DNA of 64,000 nt from JABDKJ01 sp964609215. GTDB taxonomy: Bacteria > Bacteroidota > Bacteroidia > Flavobacteriales_D > JABDKJ01. The position numbers were made by a program, and so were the translations under genes. Numbering within the stretch: position 1 is the first letter of the stretch; every line of letters begins with the position of its first letter. The stretch covers positions 124,001-188,000 of the forward strand of contig CAZSQZ010000003.1 in NCBI GenBank assembly GCA_964609215.1, written 5' to 3'. The notes below the pieces were generated by a model. That model was not told the origin of the DNA and searched no databases. It was given only the letters and a program-made list of their open reading frames with translations. Of this stretch, positions 51,442 to 59,118 are shown piece after piece.

Positions 51442-51942
51442 ATGAAACTAATGCAAGTCGGTGCTTTTCTATCTGAATTAATTTTTCAAGCTGAACTTGT
51501 ATCAAATGCAAATCAACGATTATTAAATTCTAAGGATGAATATGATAAAACCGCTCTTTGGTCAGCTATTCAATCCATTCTTATTTCATCAGGTAATATT
51601 TCAAAAATTTTATGGCCATCAATGAAGTATATGGAAAGAGGTGAACAACTACGGAAACTGCTGAATATTGATTCTGAAAGTGTTTTACGAAATAGAAAAT
51701 TTAGGAATATGTTTGAACACTATGATGAACTATTAGATGATTTTTTGAAAGACAAAAATACTTGCTCTTATACTGATTTTGCTATTAATCCATTTTTATC
51801 ATCAATAGGGCTATCCTGTCATCGAGGATATAACACATTCGATAATACTCTTGTGATTCATGGAGAAGTTCTAGACTTGAATGAAATTATTGATGCAATT
51901 GAACAAATAAGACTGAAAAGTAAAAGTTTATTTACTCAATAA
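51442..51942 (+). CDS. HEPN-like protein, putative RNase
   Basis: The 166-residue all-helical protein has RNMFEHYDELLDDF near residues 88-101, in which Arg88-x4-His93 fits the RxxxxH active-site motif of HEPN RNases. The N-terminal helices (VGAFLSELIFQAELVSNAN and YDKTALWSAIQSILIS) complete a four-helix bundle. HEPN proteins act as toxins or RNA cutters in defence and toxin-antitoxin systems. No MNT-type nucleotidyltransferase or antitoxin partner is adjacent. The gene has its own spacer on each side. The HEPN call is based on the motif and helix pattern only. Confidence 0.55.
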   Translation: MKLMQVGAFLSELIFQAELVSNANQRLLNSKDEYDKTALWSAIQSILISSGNISKILWPSMKYMERGEQLRKLLNIDSESVLRNRKFRNMFEHYDELLDDFLKDKNTCSYTDFAINPFLSSIGLSCHRGYNTFDNTLVIHGEVLDLNEIIDAIEQIRLKSKSLFTQ

Positions 51943-52003
51943 GGATAAAAATAATCGCTGCTAGTAACAATGGTTGTAGGTAATTACTTATTCTAACCCA
52001 CTT

Positions 52004-52027
52004 CTAAAAATCCGTGAGGTTTTTTAG
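52004..52027 (+). terminator. Terminator in spacer after the HEPN-like gene
   Basis: CTAAAAATCC and GGTTTTTTAG pair around GTGA with one mismatch, followed by TTTTG. The hairpin lies 61 bases after the stop of the HEPN-like gene and ends its transcript. Confidence 0.5.
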
Positions 52028-52045
52028 TTTTGACTACGCTTACCC

Positions 52046-52087
52046 AAGTACCAAACTATTAATATCCGAGGTCTTTGCGAAACATAA
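52046..52087 (+). repeat. Spacer repeat, copy 1
   Basis: AAGTACCAAACTATT (52046-52060) and TCTTTGCGAAACATAA (52072-52087) match, with a few changes and a gap, AAGCACCAAATTATT and TTCTGCAAAGCATAA at 53449-53484. Both copies lie within 60 bases upstream of the ATG of the next gene (52097 and 53498). Confidence 0.42.
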
Positions 52088-52096
52088 GAGAAAACT

Positions 52097-52636
52097 ATGC
52101 AAAAGTTTCTTAAGAAAATAAAAATAATTGACCATCTAATAACGGAGTTGGAGATTCAGAAAGATGATTTCGTAAATCGACTAAAACTGCACGTTGATGA
52201 TGATAACATCAGTATTTTCTCTGATGGTTTAGATGTTTTTTTCTCCAGTAAAAATGAATACAAAGGAAAAGTAACCTATGATGGTTTTAAGATTAAGCGA
52301 AGAAGAAGGTTTTTTGATATGAATATGAGCTTGGCAGTTGCAAGGGGTAAATATTTCCAAAAAGACAAAAAATTAATTATTGAAACTGAAATAAATGGAT
52401 TTCAGGGAATGATGATCCCATTTTACATTTTATGTTCAATAATCTATTTAGTTTTTATAATTACTTTTTTAACAGCTGATGAAATTGGAGGAAATATGCC
52501 GAGGTTATTTGTACTACCATTTATTCTAATTCATGCAGCGTTCATGATGGGAATCCCTTATCTTATTATGCGCAGGTCTACTAAAAGCTTGAAACATGAA
52601 TTAGAAAGAGAATTTTACTACTTGACAAAAAAATAA
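52097..52636 (+). CDS. Hypothetical protein with two membrane segments
   Basis: The 179-residue protein has a cytosolic N-terminus of about 108 residues with a basic patch KIKRRRRFF near 65-73. Two hydrophobic segments follow near 109-127 and 138-157. It ends with a charged tail (LKHELEREFYYLTKK). I do not recognise a family. It looks like an effector-type membrane protein of a defence or immunity locus, but no partner gene is evident. The start is ATG 52097, directly after the spacer repeat. Confidence 0.65.
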   Translation: MQKFLKKIKIIDHLITELEIQKDDFVNRLKLHVDDDNISIFSDGLDVFFSSKNEYKGKVTYDGFKIKRRRRFFDMNMSLAVARGKYFQKDKKLIIETEINGFQGMMIPFYILCSIIYLVFIITFLTADEIGGNMPRLFVLPFILIHAAFMMGIPYLIMRRSTKSLKHELEREFYYLTKK

Positions 52637-52707
52637 ACACATTACACAAATGCATAAAAACACATTGAAGTTCAATGCAAACTAATGTTAGTTTCATTGC
52701 GAAAATG

Positions 52708-53073
52708 ATGAAAAACATATTAGCAATAACCATATTGATTTTCATTTTAAGTTCTTGCTGGGAGCGCAATAAAAGAGATTATGAAAATAAAGAACCTATT
52801 CTTTTGGCAGATAGAGAAGCTCCACTTGGATGGGTCTATTTGAGGATTTACAAAGACAGTACTTTTGAATTTGAAAATCGTGGACTAAGGTTTGGTACAA
52901 TCTACCTAGGAAAAGTGAAAATAACAGCTGACACTTTATACTTTGAATATACCGACTCTGTTCCCAAAGCTGGTTCAAAAGCTATTTATTCTGATAAATA
53001 TGTTTCCTATGTTAACGGAGATTACCCGGAAAGAGTTGAAATTAAATTATCCAAACTGAACTATAGTCCTTAA
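52708..53073 (+). CDS. Small lipoprotein, hypothetical
   Basis: From ATG at 52708 the protein is 121 residues with a lipobox (LSSC, Cys17) after a short signal (MKNILAITILIFILSS). The mature part is a beta-rich domain with APLGWVYLRIYKDSTFEFENRG near 32-53 and a strand-turn pattern to the end. The longer start at 52675 is rejected because it precedes the signal peptide. Its stop is followed in the same frame by 45 more codons without another stop (53074-53211). Confidence 0.68.
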   Translation: MKNILAITILIFILSSCWERNKRDYENKEPILLADREAPLGWVYLRIYKDSTFEFENRGLRFGTIYLGKVKITADTLYFEYTDSVPKAGSKAIYSDKYVSYVNGDYPERVEIKLSKLNYSP

Positions 53074-53211
53074 AAAACTGATGCTCATAAATATTTTGAA
53101 ACTCAAAAAGCAATTTTCAACAGGTACAGTCTTCTATATATCAAACCTATTGACTTTCTGAAAAGTCTAGAACGTATGAAGCTTGAAAAAGAAAAAAGCA
53201 ACCAGTTGTAA
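53074..53211 (+). pseudogene. Coding-like remnant (45 codons) following the lipoprotein gene
   Basis: The frame continues from the lipoprotein stop through 45 sense codons to TAA at 53209, with KYFETQKAIFNRYSLLYIKP and IDFLKSLERMKLEKEKSNQL. The composition looks like the helical C-terminus of a soluble protein that is unlike the lipoprotein, and there is no start codon in the first part. It is probably the end of a deleted gene. An unannotated continuation through a suppressed stop is unlikely. The family was not recognised. Confidence 0.45.
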
Positions 53212-53424
53212 ATGATAAAAAAAACCAATGAATACGAAGTAACTCATCCCAAATGGGAGCACTATCCTGTTAAAGATTATTCCATTGATGTTGATTTTCA
53301 ATCGGTATACGGTAAAAAATTTGGCTTTTTAGATGAAATGAAACCAATATCAGTTATGTTAGCTGAAGGGTCTGAGATAAGCGTTGAAGACAAGCGAGTA
53401 ATTAAAATCAAATCGCATTACTGA
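53212..53424 (+). pseudogene. C-terminal fragment of a DUF2071 protein
   Basis: The 70-codon frame has the end of a flavobacterial DUF2071 protein: EYEVTHPKWEHYPVKDYSID near residues 7-26, VDFQSVYGKKFGFL near 27-40 and ISVMLAEGSEISVE near 46-59. From memory, family members are about 240 residues with most of the domain before this point, so about three quarters of the gene is missing. The ATG at 53212 could allow expression of a fragment, but there is no reason to think it is functional. It lies directly after the remnant that ends at 53211. Confidence 0.68.
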
Positions 53425-53448
53425 TTTCAATGCTATCATAGTATTCTG

Positions 53449-53484
53449 AAGCACCAAATTATTCAATGTTTCTGCAAAGCATAA
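53449..53484 (+). repeat. Spacer repeat, copy 2
   Basis: AAGCACCAAATTATT (53449-53463) and TTCTGCAAAGCATAA (53470-53484) pair with the copy at 52046-52087, with a shorter gap between the halves. It lies directly ahead of the sterol desaturase-family gene at 53498. Confidence 0.42.
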
Positions 53485-53497
53485 AATCAATAGATAA

Positions 53498-54640
53498 ATG
53501 AACAACCAAAACAAACGCATGCGGGTTGGTGAAGGAAGAATTAGCGGAGCTATTTCCTTTTTCCTTGGATCTCTTTCTTTGCTTGGAATCCTCTGCTTTA
53601 AGTTCCCAGAACAGTTGACCACTGTAGAATTCAGAGAAATCTATACTGCAAGTATGGTTGAGAACCTAATGTTGGGTACTATCATCGCTACCTTTCTCTT
53701 TGCATTGGTAAGTATTCTATTGAATAAAAACAAGAAGATGGCAACCATTGGAATAGTATTGGGTGTTCTTGCAATTGCGCTAGGAGGTTTTACTGTTGAA
53801 GGAAGAGCCGTTGAAAAACTAAACTGGAGTATTGGTCTTGATTGGTTGCTTTTGGATCTTTTTATAATGGCATTACTCTTTGTTCCAATAGAATTGGCTT
53901 TTCCTAAAAACAAACTTCAGACAAAATTTCACTCTGAATGGAGAACCGATCTGATATATTTTGGAATTAGTCATTTAGCCATTCAACTCTTCGGAGTATT
54001 AACAAAGAAGCCAGCAGTTGCCTTTTTTGGGTGGATGAATCTAGAACAAGTGCATGAATGGGTTAATAACCTTCCCTTTCTCGTAGAACTTTTCTTGGCA
54101 TTACTGGTAACTGATTTATTTCAATATTGGGCACATAGAATTTTCCATTCTCACCATTATTTATGGAGATTTCATTCCATTCACCACTCTACAGAAAACA
54201 TGGATTGGTTGGCGGGTTCCAGAACCCATTTTATAGATATATTCTTTACAAGGAGTATGTCTTATATTCCCCTATATGTATTAGGCTTTTCCACATTAAC
54301 TTTCAATGTGTACATCATTTTCATTGCTGTTCATGCAGTTTTTATCCACGCCAATACGAATATTAACTTCGGTTTTCTGAAGTATATAATTACAACACCT
54401 CAATATCATCATTGGCATCATTGCAGGGAACCTGAACATTACGGAAATAATTTTGCCGTTGTCTTTCCTTTTATTGATAAGATATTTGGAACATATTATT
54501 TACCAGGCAAGAAATGGCCTGAAGGAACAGGATTAGTGGATGCTTCATTTCCCAAAGGTTTTTTAAGACAATTGGTCTTTCCATTCACCAAAAACCCATT
54601 TAAAAACGACTTGAGTCCAGAAGAAAGGAGTGATAGATAA
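53498..54640 (+). CDS. Sterol desaturase / fatty acid hydroxylase family protein with extra N-terminal membrane region
   Basis: The 380-residue protein has four N-terminal membrane segments (from about residue 25 to 145) before the hydroxylase domain. The domain has the histidine clusters HRIFH near 212-216, HSIHH near 226-230 and YHHWHHCREPEH near 305-316, ligands of a diiron centre. It is a second member of the family found at 28350, but with a longer N-terminus. Substrate and product are unknown. It starts right after spacer repeat copy 2. Confidence 0.9.
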   Translation: MNNQNKRMRVGEGRISGAISFFLGSLSLLGILCFKFPEQLTTVEFREIYTASMVENLMLGTIIATFLFALVSILLNKNKKMATIGIVLGVLAIALGGFTVEGRAVEKLNWSIGLDWLLLDLFIMALLFVPIELAFPKNKLQTKFHSEWRTDLIYFGISHLAIQLFGVLTKKPAVAFFGWMNLEQVHEWVNNLPFLVELFLALLVTDLFQYWAHRIFHSHHYLWRFHSIHHSTENMDWLAGSRTHFIDIFFTRSMSYIPLYVLGFSTLTFNVYIIFIAVHAVFIHANTNINFGFLKYIITTPQYHHWHHCREPEHYGNNFAVVFPFIDKIFGTYYLPGKKWPEGTGLVDASFPKGFLRQLVFPFTKNPFKNDLSPEERSDR

Positions 54641-54812
54641 TGAAATTAGTGGAAATACTCCAAGATGACATTGTATTACACAATATCTAACAGAAGAATA
54701 TTTTAATCTGTAAAAGGAAATAAAAAAAAGTAAAGCCCCTCACAAAAATAAGTGCAATTAAAACAAGTGTTTATTCAAGACATTGAAATACATTTGAAAA
54801 TAAATTGAGAAT

Positions 54813-55223
54813 ATGGCATCGTTCCACTATGCTTTTAAAGTAAAGGACTTAGTATCTACTCGAAAATTCTATATTGATATTTTAGGTTGTGAAGAAGGAA
54901 GATCTTCTGAGTCCTGGATAGATTTTAATTTTTTTGACAATCAACTCTCCGCCCATATTAGCGACAATTTTCCTGAACTGGACTATTGCGGACAAGTGGA
55001 TGGCGTAAGTGTGCCTATTCCCCATTTTGGATGCCTTCTTAGCATTGTCGAATTCAATGATATCCGACAAAAATTAGAAGATGCAAAAGTTGAATTTGTG
55101 ATTAAGCCGCAGCAACGTTATCAGGGAAAAGTTGGTGAACAGCTCACTATGTTCGTGTTTGACTACAGTGGAAATCCTATTGAATTTAAAGCATTTACGG
55201 ATTCAAAAGAAGTTTTTAAATAG
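54813..55223 (+). CDS. VOC (glyoxalase/bleomycin resistance) family protein
   Basis: The 136-residue protein has one VOC module pair: HYAFKVKDLVSTRKFYIDILG near residues 4-24 with the metal-site His4, WIDFNFFDNQLSAHI near 34-48, and a second half with HFGCLLSIVEFNDI near 72-85 and QLTMFVFDYSGNPIEFKAF near 111-129 ending with Glu ligand. VOC proteins include dioxygenases, lyases and isomerases. The TAG stop is directly followed by the ATG of the kinase-aminotransferase fusion, which strongly suggests coupled function on the same substrate. Confidence 0.88.
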   Translation: MASFHYAFKVKDLVSTRKFYIDILGCEEGRSSESWIDFNFFDNQLSAHISDNFPELDYCGQVDGVSVPIPHFGCLLSIVEFNDIRQKLEDAKVEFVIKPQQRYQGKVGEQLTMFVFDYSGNPIEFKAFTDSKEVFK

Positions 55224-57503
55224 ATGCAAGCTATCATAGAAGAAGAATTTGGAATTCAAGTTCTAAAGAATAAGAGACTGGATGGTTATGATAATAGCAA
55301 TTATCATATCACAACGGTTGAAAATGACTACATATACAAAACCTATAAGTATTCGGAATCTTTAAGAGACATCCTTATAGCAGAGAATGAAACGCTTTTG
55401 TTTTTGCAAGGCGAATTTGATTCTCAAGTTCCTAAACCCATCCCTTTTAAAGATCAATCGTACATTAAGACTTTAAATGATGATAATGAAAAAGTCATAT
55501 GCCGAATGCTCTCTTTTTTGAAAGGGAAATTTTTAGGAGATGTTGAGCACAACCCTGAATTATTTGAATCCTTGGGGACATTCTTAGGAAAATTAGATCT
55601 AAGATTAAAAGGGTTTAGGAATTACACCATAAAAGCAAGGCAATGGGAATGGGATATTCAATATCTGGATTTAAATAAAAAATACATCCCAGAGATTACA
55701 AATCCAAAGGATAGAAACATCGTCACCTATTTTTTCGGTCAGTTTGAAGAGATAGTTAGACCCCTCATGCCTGAATTAAGAAAACAAATCATTCACAATG
55801 ATGCAAATGAGTGGAATGTCCTTGTTCAAAATGGAGAAATTTCAGGAATTATTGATTTTGGGGATATAGCGCATTCATTTCTTATCAATGAACTGGCCAT
55901 TGCCATTACTTATGCTTGCTACGATAAGGAAAACCCCTTGGAATGGGCGAGTATTATTGTAAAAGCTTATCATAAGGTTCTCCCACTAGAGGAAAAAGAA
56001 ATACATATTCTTTACTACCTTATTGCTGCTAGACTATGCATTAGTGTTTGTAATTCAGCTCATGCACGTATGGTCGATCCTGACAACAATTACGCTTCTG
56101 TAAGTGAGAAATCTGCTTGGAAAATGATTTATAATTGGCTTGCCATTAATCCACTTAAAGCAGAAAATGAGTTCAGAAAAGCAGCCAACTTTCCACCGCT
56201 GGAACCAACTTCTATTGATCAAGTCATTGAAAGAAGACATAAGCATATAAGTTCTATTCTATCCTTGAGCTATGAGGAGCCAATCCATATGTTTCGTTCT
56301 GCATTTCAATATATGTATGATGCTTCTGGCAATACTTTTTTAGATGCATATAACAATATTCCGCATGTAGGTCATTCACATCCAAAGGTTGTCAATGCTG
56401 GTAAAAAACAAATAGCGAAATTGAATACCAATACAAGGTATTTGTATGACGAACTGGCTATGTATGCTGAAAAGTTATTAAAGCATTTCCCAGCTGAATT
56501 AAACAAAGTCTTCTTTGTAAATTCTGGGAGTGCGGCAAGTGATCTGGCCATTCGATTGGCGAACAATCATACAGGGGCAACACACACCATGGTTATGGAA
56601 CTGGGTTATCACGGAAATACCCAATCGTCTATAGATATCAGCGATTACAAATTCAACAATCCAAAAGGTCAAGGACAAAAGGCCCATATTGTAAAAACCT
56701 CTTTGCCAGATACCTATAGAGGCAAATACCAAAAAGATAATTCCAATGCTGGAAAAATGTATGGTATTGATGCCGTAACCCAAATAAAAAGCAGTAATGT
56801 TCCTATTTCCGCATTCATTAGTGAGCCTATTGTTGGATGTGCGGGTCAAATTCCTCTAGCCAAAGGATATTTAAAGGAGGTATATCCTGCTATTAGAGAG
56901 CAAGGTGGAGTTTGCATTAGCGATGAAGTGCAAACCGGTTTTGGACGACTTGGGGACCATTATTGGGGCTTTGAAGCACATGGTGTAGTTCCAGATATGG
57001 TAATTCTGGGCAAACCTATAGCAAATGGTCATCCTATGGGTGCAGTAGTTTGCACGGATGAGATTGCCGCATCTTTTGAAAAAGGGGTTGAGTTTTTTAG
57101 CTCATTTGGTGGAAACCCTGTCTCTTGTAATATTGCCTCAGCGGTATTAGATGTGATTGAAGAAGAGAGATTACAAGAAAATGCCAAAGTGGTTGGTGAT
57201 CATTATATGGCACTTTTAAAAGAACTAATGCCAAAATATTCTTGTATTGGAGATGTAAGGGGTTCAGGTTTATTTATTGGTTGTGATATTGTTGAAGATA
57301 ACACGAAGACCCCAAACAAGACATTGGCTAAGCACATCAAAAATGAACTGAGAAAAAGGCATATTTTAGTCAGTACAGATGGTCCTTTTGATAATATAAT
57401 TAAGACTAAACCAGCCCTGTGTTTCAGCAAGGAAAATGCGGAGATTGTGGTAAAAGCTATTGATGAAGTACTAAAAACATATTATCATGACGGGCATAAG
57501 TAA
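55224..57503 (+). CDS. Fused phosphotransferase (kinase) and class III aminotransferase-fold phospho-lyase
   Basis: The 759-residue protein has two enzymes. Residues 1-300 form an APH/choline-kinase-like kinase with IIHNDANEWN (Asp193, Asn198) and IDFGD (Asp211, Asp214). Residues from about 330 form a PLP enzyme with HVGHSHPKVV, VNSGSAASDLAIRLA, LGYHGN, DEVQTGFGR (567-575) and Lys597 in LGKPIANGHP. The PLP part resembles human AGXT2L1/AGXT2L2 (phosphoethanolamine and phosphohydroxylysine phospho-lyases), and the kinase resembles hydroxylysine kinase. It would phosphorylate an amino alcohol and then eliminate phosphate and ammonia. The exact substrate (ethanolamine, hydroxylysine or another) is inferred. 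Confidence 0.83.
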   Translation: MQAIIEEEFGIQVLKNKRLDGYDNSNYHITTVENDYIYKTYKYSESLRDILIAENETLLFLQGEFDSQVPKPIPFKDQSYIKTLNDDNEKVICRMLSFLKGKFLGDVEHNPELFESLGTFLGKLDLRLKGFRNYTIKARQWEWDIQYLDLNKKYIPEITNPKDRNIVTYFFGQFEEIVRPLMPELRKQIIHNDANEWNVLVQNGEISGIIDFGDIAHSFLINELAIAITYACYDKENPLEWASIIVKAYHKVLPLEEKEIHILYYLIAARLCISVCNSAHARMVDPDNNYASVSEKSAWKMIYNWLAINPLKAENEFRKAANFPPLEPTSIDQVIERRHKHISSILSLSYEEPIHMFRSAFQYMYDASGNTFLDAYNNIPHVGHSHPKVVNAGKKQIAKLNTNTRYLYDELAMYAEKLLKHFPAELNKVFFVNSGSAASDLAIRLANNHTGATHTMVMELGYHGNTQSSIDISDYKFNNPKGQGQKAHIVKTSLPDTYRGKYQKDNSNAGKMYGIDAVTQIKSSNVPISAFISEPIVGCAGQIPLAKGYLKEVYPAIREQGGVCISDEVQTGFGRLGDHYWGFEAHGVVPDMVILGKPIANGHPMGAVVCTDEIAASFEKGVEFFSSFGGNPVSCNIASAVLDVIEEERLQENAKVVGDHYMALLKELMPKYSCIGDVRGSGLFIGCDIVEDNTKTPNKTLAKHIKNELRKRHILVSTDGPFDNIIKTKPALCFSKENAEIVVKAIDEVLKTYYHDGHK

Positions 57504-57573
57504 TTGCTTGTTTTCTTCTGCACATGAAAGCTCTAGCCTATTATCTGATTAGGTGATAACCAAAACTGATCTT

Positions 57574-57951
57574 ATGAGTAAAAATGAAATTGCAAAGAAA
57601 TATTTGGAATACCTAGAAGGTGGAGATATTGAAAAAATAATTGCTTTGTTCAGTGAAAACGGAATTGTTGAGTCACCTATTTATGGTACAAAAAAAGCCG
57701 ATGAATTTTATCGTGAATTGAATCAAGACACTTCAAGTTCAGAGCTTCACCTTAAAGGAATTTTTGAACAAAATGACTTGAATAATTTCGCCATCTACTT
57801 TTCGTATAAGTGGACCTTAAAAAACAAAGACAAAGTAGATTTTGATGTTGTCGATATTATTGAACTAGATGCTAAGAATAAAATAAAAAAACTGAAAATA
57901 ATATACGATACCGTTCTTTCCAGAAAATTAGTGAGTCAGCTAAAGCAATAG
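57574..57951 (+). CDS. SnoaL-like / NTF2-fold protein
   Basis: From ATG at 57574 the protein is 125 residues. It has a helix KYLEYLEGGDIEKIIALFSENG near 9-30 and then strands with GTKKADEFYRELN near 38-50, NNFAIYFSYKWTLKN near 75-89 and VDFDVVDIIELDAKNKIKKL near 93-112, the layout of SnoaL-like NTF2-fold proteins. A GTG at 57553 would add seven residues. It may bind or isomerise a small ligand. It lies 70 bp after the fusion gene on the same strand. Confidence 0.75.
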   Translation: MSKNEIAKKYLEYLEGGDIEKIIALFSENGIVESPIYGTKKADEFYRELNQDTSSSELHLKGIFEQNDLNNFAIYFSYKWTLKNKDKVDFDVVDIIELDAKNKIKKLKIIYDTVLSRKLVSQLKQ

Positions 57952-58119
57952 AGTCTTGGTTATAAGAATGCATGCAAACAACTGTGTACTTTATAGAAGA
58001 TTCCTATAAAATCTGTTGCTAATTTTCTGACCCCTTTGGTGCACTAGGTTAATAGAACATTACCAATACCTAAATGTATCTTTCGATGTTAACTCACCAA
58101 TCCAAAAGCTACAAGAAAC

Positions 58120-59118
58120 CTAAAATTTCGCACAAGGAATAACTCTCCTTCTCTTGGCATATTTTCTATTCCTAGGATTTGCGAATTCATACACCAAAGA
58201 CACTTCATGTGCTCCTCCTGTATTTGCTAGCAATGGACTTATGGTGAGATCATAGCTATAACCAAATTTCACATCATTGTATTCATAGCCTAGCATTATA
58301 GCAATCGCATCTTGATTAATTACACCATAGTCATTTTTCTTTGCAAGAGGCAGGCCTCTATACCAAACACCAAAGATCATCGGGTTGAATTCATAGTAAA
58401 ATCCAATATCTAACTGATCAAAATCAGCTTGCATTCTATAGTTAAATGCATAAACCATTGCGCTAGCAGTCCTGCTACCTACTCTCCTATTCATCGGAAC
58501 TCTATATCCTCCATGAGCCGAGTACCGAATAGGTAATAAACTCTCGTCCAATCCAAGTAGAGACTCATCAGGTCTGTTAATATGATGAGCAGCAATACCT
58601 ACCCAAAAATATCTACCGTACATTACTGTTCCCAGGCTTACATCTAAATAGGAAGTATTCCTATCCGGAAAAACTTCTAGTGATGAATTATTGGAGGTTA
58701 CTAATTGGTCTCCAAATACCAGTCTATTATAATTTACATTTCTGAATACCTGTCCAAACTGAACTCCAGGCCTCAAATAAAGATCTCTATCCAATCTTAT
58801 TTCATATGCGTAAAGCAAAGACACCTGATTGTCACTTAAAGCTCCGCTCCCTGCCTGATCTCTTGATCCCATAATAGCAAAACCACTCTTCAGCTCACGC
58901 ACGAAATGTTCATAAGAGAAGTTATAGGACACAAAAGCTCCAGGTATACTGGGCCATTGGTTTCTATAATTCAATGACAATCTACTCTGAGCGGTATGTC
59001 CAGAGAAAGCAGGATTTAAAAATGTTGGGCTGGCGTAAAATTGTGTAAATTGTTGGTCTTGAGCATTTAAGGATATTGTCATGATTGCAATTGCAATCGT
59101 TAGTATCCTTTTATTCAT
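58120..59118 (-). CDS. PorP/SprF family type IX secretion membrane protein
   Basis: The 332-residue protein has a signal peptide (MNKRILTIAIAIMTISLNAQ) and the PorP/SprF start DQQFTQFYASPTFLNPAFSGHTAQSRLSLNYRNQWPSIPGAFVSY (the key residues QFY-P-FLNPAF-GH...R..NYRNQWP, from about 21 to 65). FKFGYSYDLTISPL-like residues near 293-305 close the barrel. These proteins sit in the outer membrane and anchor or present a T9SS-exported adhesin. It is the last gene of the operon with the PKD-repeat protein and overlaps the PD40 gene by 8 bp. Confidence 0.94.
   Translation of the reverse strand: MNKRILTIAIAIMTISLNAQDQQFTQFYASPTFLNPAFSGHTAQSRLSLNYRNQWPSIPGAFVSYNFSYEHFVRELKSGFAIMGSRDQAGSGALSDNQVSLLYAYEIRLDRDLYLRPGVQFGQVFRNVNYNRLVFGDQLVTSNNSSLEVFPDRNTSYLDVSLGTVMYGRYFWVGIAAHHINRPDESLLGLDESLLPIRYSAHGGYRVPMNRRVGSRTASAMVYAFNYRMQADFDQLDIGFYYEFNPMIFGVWYRGLPLAKKNDYGVINQDAIAIMLGYEYNDVKFGYSYDLTISPLLANTGGAHEVSLVYEFANPRNRKYAKRRRVIPCAKF

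Noticed and set aside
51272..52096. Group II intron or retron-type RNA in the island spacers
   Set aside because: Several hairpins are present but no reverse transcriptase, domain V or msr-like inverted repeats were found.
53074..53211. Stop-codon readthrough extending the lipoprotein by 45 residues
   Set aside because: The extension has a different composition and no readthrough context; a gene remnant is simpler.
54640..54690. A 16-codon ORF starting in the TAATG after the sterol desaturase-family gene
   Set aside because: Too short, no supporting pattern, and no homologous-looking composition.
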